Source of the DNA: Natrialba chahannaoensis JCM 10990
GTDB lineage: Archaea; Halobacteriota; Halobacteria; Halobacteriales; Natrialbaceae
Assembly (NCBI RefSeq): GCF_000337135.1
Contig: NZ_AOIN01000063.1
Location: forward strand, 1-38,868
Direction: 5' to 3'
Length of the DNA stretch: 38,868 bases
Shown: positions 33,058 through 38,868 of the stretch, in pieces
How the letters are laid out: each line of letters begins with the position of its first letter
Numbering within the stretch: position 1 is the first letter of the stretch
Made by a program: the position numbers and the translations under genes
Notes under the pieces: generated by a model
The model's database searches: none
What the model saw: only the letters and a program-made list of their open reading frames with translations
Told to the model about the DNA's origin: nothing

Positions 33058-33828
33058 CTACTCGAGTACCCTCGCCGAATCGTCCTGGGGCTGGTACTCG
33101 AGTGCAAGCATGGTTTCGGTGAGCGAGAGGAATCGCTTGGAGTTGTTCGAGATGCCGTGGGCGGTAAACGGTGTGTTCGGGAGCGAACTCGTCACAGCGG
33201 CCTCCATGAGTCGCTGGCAGTCGCCGGGGCTGAGCCACATCGCGCGGGCGTAGCGTTCGCCGGCACCGTCACGATCGGCGAGTTCGTCTGCCAGTTCCTC
33301 GCGCGAGAGGAGCCAGCCGATTCGGAGGTTGATCACGTCTAGCCCGTGTCGGTTGGCGTAGTAGGAGCCCATCGCCTCACCGAAGACCTTGGTGACGCCG
33401 TAGTACGTGTCCGGGTCCATCGAATCGTCCGGACGAACGGCAGTCGGTGTGCCGACGGTCGACTCCGGACGGGTTGGAGAGACGGTGTTGCCCATGTTGA
33501 CCGCGTGGTTCGAACTCGCGAAGACGACGCGCTGGAGGTCGTGCTCGACCGCGGCCGCGTAGACGTTGTAGACGCCCTCGATGTTCGGTTCCAGAACCGC
33601 GTCCCATTCCGCGCGCGGGCCAGGGTTTGCGGCGAGGTGGACGACGATATCCTGCCCTTCGAGGGCGTCCATGACTTCCTCGCGATTGCCGATCTCGATG
33701 GGTGTCGTCTCGAGGTCCTTGGTTTCGCTGTGCGAGAAGAGCGTGAGCGTTTCCTCGCGGTCCGCGAACGCTTCAATAGTCTCCCTGCCGACCCGGCCGG
33801 ACGCGCCGGTTATTGCAACGTTCGTCAT
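33058..33828 (-). CDS. Extended SDR: NAD-dependent sugar dehydrogenase/epimerase
   Basis: 256 residues. The nucleotide motif GASGRVG lies at 8-14, with VVHLAANPG at 62-70, the active-site segment FASSNHAVNMGN at 103-114 and the YxxxK pair Tyr143/Lys147. The SSNH form is shared with uronate dehydrogenase, and haloarchaeal NAD-dependent glucose-6-phosphate dehydrogenase (Azf) belongs to the same group; either activity is possible. An epimerase is less likely given the short length. The genes next to it give no metabolic clue. Confidence 0.82.
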   Translation of the reverse strand: MTNVAITGASGRVGRETIEAFADREETLTLFSHSETKDLETTPIEIGNREEVMDALEGQDIVVHLAANPGPRAEWDAVLEPNIEGVYNVYAAAVEHDLQRVVFASSNHAVNMGNTVSPTRPESTVGTPTAVRPDDSMDPDTYYGVTKVFGEAMGSYYANRHGLDVINLRIGWLLSREELADELADRDGAGERYARAMWLSPGDCQRLMEAAVTSSLPNTPFTAHGISNNSKRFLSLTETMLALEYQPQDDSARVLE

Positions 33829-33970
33829 ACCAGATGGTCACCGACCGCGGTGAAATAGCTCGGGCCAGCGCGTTCCGGTGGTCAGTGCTCGCGGTTCGTT
33901 CGTGGACTCATCAAACCACTAACGCAACTAACCGCTACGGCCATACTCCTTCGGCACGTTCACACGACAC

Positions 33971-34417
33971 ATGAAACAGATCGAGGTCTTCGAGGAGATC
34001 AACGCCCCGCCCGATGTCGTCTGGGAGGTGCTACTCGAGTTCGAGCGCTATCCGGAGTGGAATCCGTTCGTGCAGTCGATCGAGGGGACACCGGCGGAGG
34101 GGGAGCAGTTACGGGTACGAATCCAGCCGCCCGGCGGCCGTGGAATGACGTTCAAACCGGAGGTCGTCGCACTCGAGGAGCAGCGGCGACTCGCCTGGGT
34201 CGGTCGGCTGGTCGTCCCCTTCGCGTTCGATGGCTACCACGAGTTCCGACTGGAGCCGATCGACAGAGCCCAGCGGACGCGGTTCCTCCAGCGAGAGACA
34301 TTCCGCGGCGCACTCGTCCCGGTGCTCGCCAACCAGGACCGACTCGAGCGCGGCTTTCAGTCGATGAACGAGGCGATCAAGGAGCGTGCTGAGGCACGGG
34401 TTGCGGCGTCGAGTTGA
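33971..34417 (+). CDS. SRPBCC family (START-like) protein
   Basis: 148 residues. It begins MKQIEVFEEINAPPDVVWEVLLEFERYPEWNPFVQSIEG, the usual opening of the polyketide cyclase/START-like helix-grip fold. Later parts (LAWVGRLVVPFAFDGYHEFRLEPID and TRFLQRETFRGALVPVL) form the beta strands that close the cavity, and the C-terminal helix holds MNEAIKERAEAR. The family binds hydrophobic ligands; neither ligand nor enzyme role can be read here. It is convergent with the HAD gene, 4 bp apart. Confidence 0.88.
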   Translation: MKQIEVFEEINAPPDVVWEVLLEFERYPEWNPFVQSIEGTPAEGEQLRVRIQPPGGRGMTFKPEVVALEEQRRLAWVGRLVVPFAFDGYHEFRLEPIDRAQRTRFLQRETFRGALVPVLANQDRLERGFQSMNEAIKERAEARVAASS

Positions 34418-34421
34418 GTCG

Positions 34422-35084
34422 TTAGTGTTGTGAAAGTGCTTGCAGCGACTCGATCTCGAACGTCGGCCGAGCGGGGCCGTCGAAGGTGTAGCCGTCGCGA
34501 TGCTCCCGCCGAATAAACGCCACGTCGATCCCGAGGGCGTCCGCGGCTGCAACGTCGACGTAGCTGTCACCCACGTAAAGCGGCTCCGTCGCTCCCAGCT
34601 CGTCGATCGCTTGCTCGAGATAGTACGGCCGCGGTTTCTTGCGGTTGATCCCCTCGAGTGTCGGTTCTCGCCCGTACCAGACCTCGAACGGCGGGAGATC
34701 CAGTTCATCCAGAATGTTCCCGATCGTCTCGTGCTGGTTGTTGCTCACGATCGCCGTGGGCTGCGGGAGAGAGTCAAGGACGGCCGTGTCGTTGTAGCAT
34801 TGTTTGCGGCCGGCGATGAGTTCTGCGCGCTGGGCGGCGATGGCGGCCTCCTCGCGGGCAGTCCAGAGCGTCTGGGGCTCGACACCGTACTCGGCTGCGG
34901 TGGCCCGGAGCGAGTCGACATCCGGGCTGAGGAGGGTTTCGAGAGCCGCTTGTGGTGGGTTCGAGACGCCGACCGTCGCGAACGCCTCGGTCATGGCCTC
35001 GAGGAGGATGTCCCGGTCCGTCGGGGTGGTCAACACGCCGTCGTTGTCGAAGAGGATTGCGTCGTACGAGCCGTCCGTATCCAT
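34422..35084 (-). CDS. HAD-superfamily phosphatase (phosphoglycolate phosphatase-like)
   Basis: 220 residues from the ATG at 35082-35084; the frame is open to 35228 but the added part is basic and unlike the family. Motif I is FDNDG at 12-16 (nucleophile Asp13, acid/base Asp15). Motif II is VSNN at 113-116, motif III is the KKPRP lysine at 149-153, and motif IV is GDSYVD at 172-177. A helical cap lies between motif I and II. It probably dephosphorylates a small sugar or acid phosphate in the cytoplasm; the substrate is unknown. Confidence 0.9.
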   Translation of the reverse strand: MDTDGSYDAILFDNDGVLTTPTDRDILLEAMTEAFATVGVSNPPQAALETLLSPDVDSLRATAAEYGVEPQTLWTAREEAAIAAQRAELIAGRKQCYNDTAVLDSLPQPTAIVSNNQHETIGNILDELDLPPFEVWYGREPTLEGINRKKPRPYYLEQAIDELGATEPLYVGDSYVDVAAADALGIDVAFIRREHRDGYTFDGPARPTFEIESLQALSQH

Positions 35085-35215
35085 TCGTGTTCGATTTGAC
35101 GAAGGGGTGCGAGCCAGTTCGGTGTTTCGACGCGTCGCACCCGAGCGACGGAGACTCAGTACGGGGAGGGACTGGAAGACTCGATAAGGACTGGTAATCG
35201 GTGTGTGCCTCCCTG

Positions 35216-35340
35216 CTATAGTAGCCACTGCAAGTCACTGCGCACCTGATCGCCCGACGGCAGCGCGGTTCGGAGCGAGTGAACTGAGCGAGAATCGCGA
35301 ACGTGCGATCAGTGTGTAACTAGTTGCAGTTGTTACTATA
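35216..35340. repeat. Palindromic repeat element, copy B (125 bp)
   Basis: It begins CTATAGTAGCCACTG and ends CAGTTGTTACTATA, so it matches the reverse complement of copy A (6956-7041). The arms of about 37 bp pair imperfectly. The centre is about 50 bp instead of about 10, with its own GTTCG and CGAAC arms. Relative to copy A, at least three base changes in one arm are matched by complementary changes in the other. Confidence 0.85.
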
Positions 35341-35505
35341 CACGTTCTGTCGGAACTGCCTGCAGGAGCTGCCGAGCAACGCGCGGCGTCACTCGCCCCA
35401 CTGACGAGGCACTGACGAGGCCTGGTTGGTGCAGTCAGGTCCCGCTCGTCCGCTGTCCCATCTGCTCTCGCTCGTCGGTTGGCTCATCGCTTTCTGGTCC
35501 TGAGG

Positions 35506-35513
35506 TTCAAATA
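35506..35513 (+). promoter_or_regulatory. Possible TATA box 24-31 bp before the ATG at 35537
   Basis: TTCAAATA sits at the spacing of a leaderless promoter for the small ORF at 35537; it may be the promoter for the whole two-gene unit. Confidence 0.35.
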
Positions 35514-35536
35514 CCGAAAGGGAACCAGAGTCGACA

Positions 35537-35854
35537 ATGCAAATGCCGACACCGAGTGACCGTCCCAGAGACGGCACACGCTGGAAACACCGACGTCCGT
35601 CGAGAGCAGAGTGCTCTCAGGCACGTGACGGAATCGAACGAGTAGCACTGCCACAAAAGCTTGCACGGCCCAGACTACTCTCACTGTCTTCGTCCCCAAC
35701 CGCGCACTCACCCACATCCACACCCTCCCCCTCACTCTCGTCATCGGCCTCGACCTCGCAGCTTGCACGCCCACTAGACAGTCCGCAGCCCGATTCCGAG
35801 GCCGCGACAACCGCAGACGCACACGACGACTCGGAGGGAACGCGTGGGACATAG
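35537..35854 (+). CDS. Possible small Ser/Pro/Thr-rich protein, uncertain
   Basis: 105 residues. It is supported by a TATA-like box 24-31 bp before its ATG, and by the next gene's own Shine-Dalgarno site and GTG overlapping its end by 11 bases. Against it: the composition (SLSSSPTAHSPTSTPSPSLSSS, many Arg in the first half) is not typical of haloarchaeal proteins, and it has no domain I know. It may be a leader that couples translation, or a chance open frame in a long 5' leader. Confidence 0.3.
   Translation: MQMPTPSDRPRDGTRWKHRRPSRAECSQARDGIERVALPQKLARPRLLSLSSSPTAHSPTSTPSPSLSSSASTSQLARPLDSPQPDSEAATTADAHDDSEGTRGT
35833..35838 (+). promoter_or_regulatory. Shine-Dalgarno site GGAGGG before the GTG at 35844
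   Basis: GGAGGG is followed 5 bases later by GTG. It decides the start of the next gene and implies that the gene is translated from an internal position on its mRNA. Confidence 0.65.
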
Positions 35855-36503
35855 AGCACTCGTCGGCTACCGTCGCCCAGACGGGCTCTACGATCTGCGA
35901 TACAGCCACTGGGGCGGGACCGATCCCTCGCTCGCGGCCGAAATCAGCGCCGACACACCGCTCGCCGATGGAACCATCTCCGCGAGTCTGCTCGCTGATT
36001 CGATCGCCCGCGACCGCATTCTCACCGACCACCTCGACCCCTGTGTCCACGAGATGCTGTTTCTCGTCGAACCCAGTGCTGCCTACGAGGTCACACCCTA
36101 CCACGTCTGCTGGCTCGAGTGGGGCGATGGCCACGAGAACGGCCGTGGCGCGCTCATCGGAACCGACCAGACAGCCGAATCTATCAGAACATGGTTTCGT
36201 GCGACCAAGACGACACTCACCGACGTAATCGAGATGGGGGTCCTCTCACAGCGAGCCGCACAGGCATATCTCGAGGCACGCGTCTGCGAGGAGTACGCGG
36301 GTGTCGTCTACACCTACACGGGGACTGGCCCCAGGTCGGCGGATACAGATTCGCCTGGAACCGCCGGCGAACCGTCGGTTCAGCCGACCTCACTCCCAGA
36401 AGGAGATCGATTCCCGCCGGAGCTCCGCGGGTGGTTCGACGAGACATCGACCTACGACTCCACCTTTCCGCATGACGACGACCGAGACTCCGACTGGTCG
36501 TAG
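35844..36503 (+). CDS. Haloarchaeal conserved protein (DUF6735-like), GTG start
   Basis: 219 residues. The N-terminus (M/V)GHRALVGYRRPDGLYDLRYSHWGGTDPSL is characteristic of a haloarchaeal family I recall as DUF6735. A central helical part (TIRTWFRATKTTLTDVIEMGVLSQRAAQAYLEARVCEEY-like) and an acidic Ser/Thr/Asp-rich tail (about 160-219) follow. No catalytic residues or membrane segments are recognisable and no function is known. The start codon GTG is chosen because of the SD site 5 bases upstream. Confidence 0.78.
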   Translation: MGHRALVGYRRPDGLYDLRYSHWGGTDPSLAAEISADTPLADGTISASLLADSIARDRILTDHLDPCVHEMLFLVEPSAAYEVTPYHVCWLEWGDGHENGRGALIGTDQTAESIRTWFRATKTTLTDVIEMGVLSQRAAQAYLEARVCEEYAGVVYTYTGTGPRSADTDSPGTAGEPSVQPTSLPEGDRFPPELRGWFDETSTYDSTFPHDDDRDSDWS

Positions 36504-36511
36504 CCAGCTAG

Positions 36512-36530
36512 CTCACTCACTCACTCACTC
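36512..36530. repeat. Tetranucleotide tandem repeat (CTCA)n
   Basis: CTCA repeats 4.75 times. It lies between two convergent genes and overlaps the last codons and the stop (36521-36523) of the MutS-like gene. Confidence 0.75.
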
Positions 36531-38449
36531 CAGCGAGCGTCCGCCAGCGTCCGCTGGACCACGTCGTTGCCGACCGCCTCGCCAAGCGTCTCAAAGCCCG
36601 CACGCTCGGCCCGGTCGTCCGCGTTCGCCACCAGCCGCGAGACAATAAACTCCGGCGTCGACCGCCCCACCGTGTCAAACCGCGGCTGGTAATCCACGAG
36701 CAACTCGAGTTCCGGGCTCAGTCCCTCGGCGAAGATCCCATCCACGCGAGCCTCGGGCGGCAACGGCTCCAGGTCGTCCGCGAGGTGCGTGACGAAGACG
36801 CCGAGTGCGTCGCGCTCGACGGTCAGCGTCACGAGTCCGTGCAACAGGTCAGCCGCACTTCCGGGCTCTGTGATCGCCTCGAACTCGTCGACTAACATTA
36901 GTGTCCGCCCATCCGAGGACAGCGGCGGCACGACCGAGCGCAGGGTGGACTCGAGTACCCCCGCGTTGAAACTGGCGTGGCGACGGTGGAAGACGAGCGA
37001 GTCGACGGGCGTCACCTCGGCGCGCTTGGCGGGGACGGGAAGTCCCATCGAAGCGAGCAGGACGACCTGGCAACACGTTTCGAGCAGCGTGGTTTTCCCG
37101 CCGCTGTTCGCGCCGGTGAGGACGGAGACACGTTCCCGTCCGGGAAGTGCGTTTGCGCTGGAGCCGCCGTCACCGTCGGTATCGGTGCCGACGCCGGTCC
37201 CGGTGGCGACGCTGGTACCAGTGCCAACACCAGTACCGGTTCCGTCTCGGCCGGAGATTGCATCCGCCTCCGTGAGTCCGTGCTCACCCAGCGCGTAGGT
37301 AATCGGCTGGACCTGGTCGTCTCCCCTCTGCCGAGTGTCGCCGTCGCGCCGATCGGCACTCGAGTCGGTCGCCGGTGAGACGAGCGTCAGATTCCGCGCT
37401 TCGACGACCGACACCGCGGCTGATTCGCCCTCGACGAACGTCGGCCGAGTACAGTCGTACGCGAGCGCGAAGCGCGCAAGCGAGAGGTGCAACGCGATGT
37501 CGTCGACCGCCGCAACCGCCTGGTCGATGGCATCCCGAGCGTCCTCGAGTTCGGCCCGCAACTCGCTGGCAACCAGTTCCTCACGTTCGTCGATAGCTGC
37601 CGTGAGGTCCCCCCGAAGCGTCCGGAGTGTACTCCCCACAAAGTCCGTCGCGTCGGTCGCGTCCGTCGGCATCGCCTCGCGAACCTGGTCGACCGTCACC
37701 GCCGTCTCCGAGAGCAGATGATCCTCGAACGCCTCGCGGAACTGCCCCACGTCGCGGACGCCGTCGTCCCGCAGTTCCTCGATCAACTCGAGTGCGTTCG
37801 CGTCCATGTCCTCGACGGTGCCGAGGGCATCGCGCAGGCGGTCGAGTTCGTCGTCGGCACCGCGGACGAGTCGACCCTGACCGCCGTCGTCCGCGAAAGC
37901 AGAAAGTGCGGCGGCGGCGGTTGTGAGCGTGTCGCGCTCGAGTTCGGCGACGGTTTCGAACGGGCCGGAATCGACCCCGGCCTCGAGCAGGGCGAGCGCG
38001 GTTTCGACGGCGGCGCGTTCGCTCTCGTCGCGCTCGTCGTAACGCTCGTAGGCTTCGAGGACGGCCTCACGGTCTGCCTTCTCGAGTGCCGCCCAGGCGT
38101 CGCGGGCCGCAAGCACGTCATCGAGGCGCGAGTCCATCTCCTCGCGGCTGGTGAGCGGCGTGAGAACACGGATTCGGTCGGCTGCGCGCTGCGTGACGGC
38201 GTGGTCGACCGCCAGATCGAGTAGGTCCTTGTACGCCGCGCGGGCGTCGCTCGTCGCCAGCATGTCGATCCCGTCGCCGCCGGTTGCCCGGCGTAAGATG
38301 CGTGTTGCGCGCCCGCGAGCGAGGCCGGCGGTCGCGAGTTCGCGAACGTCGCCGTTCTCGATCGCCTGGATCGCGCGTTCCCGTCCCAACTCCGACACAA
38401 GTGTCTCCCTCGTCTTCGGGCCGACGCCCCAGTACTCCTCGAGTCGCAT
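36521..38449 (-). CDS. MutS-like ATPase with N-terminal helix-hairpin-helix domain
   Basis: 642 residues. Residues 1-56 hold two HhH motifs (GVGPKTRETL and AGLARGRATRIL), a DNA-binding module. A long helical core follows (about 60-335), similar to MutS lever/clamp parts. The MutS ATPase domain begins near 340, with Walker A GANSGGKTT at 446-454, Walker B LMLVDEF at 517-523 and the switch His555. Between 358 and 436 lies a long insert, including a Gly-Thr repeat at 401-430 just before the ATPase core. The mismatch-recognition domain I of MutS1 is absent, so this is an archaeal MutS-related protein of the MutS5/MutS2-like class, perhaps acting on branched or recombination DNA. The C-terminus ends inside a tetranucleotide repeat, so its length could vary. 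Confidence 0.88.
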   Translation of the reverse strand: MRLEEYWGVGPKTRETLVSELGRERAIQAIENGDVRELATAGLARGRATRILRRATGGDGIDMLATSDARAAYKDLLDLAVDHAVTQRAADRIRVLTPLTSREEMDSRLDDVLAARDAWAALEKADREAVLEAYERYDERDESERAAVETALALLEAGVDSGPFETVAELERDTLTTAAAALSAFADDGGQGRLVRGADDELDRLRDALGTVEDMDANALELIEELRDDGVRDVGQFREAFEDHLLSETAVTVDQVREAMPTDATDATDFVGSTLRTLRGDLTAAIDEREELVASELRAELEDARDAIDQAVAAVDDIALHLSLARFALAYDCTRPTFVEGESAAVSVVEARNLTLVSPATDSSADRRDGDTRQRGDDQVQPITYALGEHGLTEADAISGRDGTGTGVGTGTSVATGTGVGTDTDGDGGSSANALPGRERVSVLTGANSGGKTTLLETCCQVVLLASMGLPVPAKRAEVTPVDSLVFHRRHASFNAGVLESTLRSVVPPLSSDGRTLMLVDEFEAITEPGSAADLLHGLVTLTVERDALGVFVTHLADDLEPLPPEARVDGIFAEGLSPELELLVDYQPRFDTVGRSTPEFIVSRLVANADDRAERAGFETLGEAVGNDVVQRTLADARWSE

Positions 38450-38505
38450 AGTATACGCATCGCATTCGAGTCAGTACGCTTGAATACTGTGCCATCGGCT
38501 ACCCG

Positions 38506-38568
38506 CTGGTGAGTGGAGACACACTCACAGACATGCGTACGGATATGGTCAGCCAGTACACTCACCAG
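38506..38568. repeat. 10-bp inverted repeat with 43-bp spacer near the TnpB remnant
   Basis: CTGGTGAGTG at 38506-38515 is matched by CACTCACCAG at 38559-38568, and a further CACTCAC lies at 38522-38528. It may be part of the end of the degraded transposon, or of the upstream region of the MutS-like gene. Its function is unknown. Confidence 0.4.
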
Positions 38569-38691
38569 TGTCGACAGAAACAACGATTCTCTTTCGACCG
38601 TAGACGGGCGCGTTGAGTGCGACTACATCCTTCCCGACGACTCAAAGACACGCCGACGAGAACATCGAGAGCGTCGGATAGAAAGAGTACG

Positions 38692-38868
38692 GACAAAGCT
38701 GAGGAACACGGTGTCGAAGCTGTACAGGTTGACCCGCGAAACACGTCAAAGCAGTGTTAGACGTGTGGGTTTACCCTCGACGAGTGTGTCATAGAAAGCG
38801 TCACGTACGAAGCAGCAGGGTGCGCGAAGTGTGTCCAACACAAGCGCAACCCTGCAAGACGTAGCTTC
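38692..38868 (+). pseudogene. Remnant of an IS200/IS605-family TnpB (C-terminal zinc-finger part)
   Basis: In the frame of 38701 the translation reads DKAEEHGVEAVQVDPRNTSKQC, a stop (TAG, 38758-38760), then TCGFTLDE, and later GCAKCVQHKRNPAR. This is the end of RuvC motif II and the CxxC...CxxC zinc finger of TnpB nucleases, including the DPRNTSKxC block. The TAG sits between the first Cys and the Thr-Cys of the first CxxC pair, so the protein cannot be complete. Upstream in this frame the sequence no longer matches TnpB, and the region is decayed. The end leaves the window at 38868. Confidence 0.72.

Larger units (their letters stand above)
35085..35536. other. Gene-free region holding palindromic element B and a small direct repeat
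   Basis: The 131 bp beyond the HAD start code for nothing clear; element B covers 35216-35340. An 11-bp direct repeat (ACTGACGAGGC, twice) lies at 35400-35421. The rest, 35422-35505, has no open frame with haloarchaeal composition. A TATA-like TTCAAATA follows at 35506-35513. Confidence 0.5.

Noticed and set aside
35617-35859. Acidic 80-residue minus-strand frame next to the DUF6735-like gene
   Set aside because: The Ser/Glu-rich composition looks haloarchaeal, but it mirrors the Ser/Thr/Pro codons of the plus strand and has no promoter or start signal.
38513-38794. 93-codon plus-strand frame near the right edge
   Set aside because: It is in a different frame from the recognisable TnpB remnant, is very Arg-rich and spans the decayed region.
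1-38868. CRISPR array, tRNA or rRNA gene, or a multi-gene defence island
   Set aside because: No spaced identical repeats, cloverleaf or rRNA-like sequence was seen; the only related items are one orphan methyltransferase, one MutS-like gene and one TnpB remnant, not adjacent to each other.

Overview
The window looks like chromosomal DNA of a haloarchaeon, probably of the Natrialbaceae. It is GC-rich with frequent CTCGAG, and its proteins are very acidic and rich in D and E. Many genes have an archaeal TATA-like box 25-35 bp before the ATG, as leaderless transcripts do. The genes for archaeal tRNA-Ile2 agmatidine synthetase (tiaS), a Drg-type GTPase, an archaeal Cro/C1-type regulator and NhaC antiporters fit this. 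No rRNA, tRNA or CRISPR array was seen.

Layout. Positions 1-5.4 kb hold the end of a probable UbiA-type membrane protein, a Tat-exported sugar dehydrogenase with an inserted cupredoxin domain, a TIM-barrel isomerase, an FAH-family hydrolase and a DUF357 protein. Positions 5.4-10 kb hold a glutaredoxin-thioredoxin reductase fusion, a palindromic repeat element, a small unknown gene, and a divergent HTTM/DCC pair with a perfect palindrome between them. Positions 10-17.3 kb are a surface region: a COG1361 S-layer-type protein, an RND exporter, two translationally coupled membrane proteins and a polyprenyl-phosphate sugar transferase. Positions 17.4-27.6 kb carry mainly housekeeping genes: a two-domain VOC protein, NhaC, Drg, TiaS, an HTH regulator, a glutaredoxin, an NCS2 purine permease and a TrkA protein. 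Positions 27.6-35 kb carry a solitary DNA methyltransferase, a holin-like protein, a second NhaC coupled to a small protein, a frameshifted glutathione transferase gene, an SDR dehydrogenase, an SRPBCC protein and a HAD phosphatase. The last 3.8 kb hold a second palindromic element, an SD-led gene overlapping a possible small upstream ORF, a MutS-like ATPase with an N-terminal HhH domain, and the decayed zinc-finger end of a TnpB gene.

Themes. Thiol redox (Grx-TrxR, Grx, DCC, broken GST), cation and pH homeostasis (two NhaC, one TrkA) and the cell surface recur. No defence island is visible. The strongest unexplained signals are non-coding. Two copies of a long-palindrome element (86 and 125 bp) lie 28 kb apart in opposite orientation, and at least three of their sequence differences are compensatory within the stem. 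Several short tandem arrays, five of them with a 7-bp period but unrelated unit sequences, sit at or very near the 3' ends of genes.
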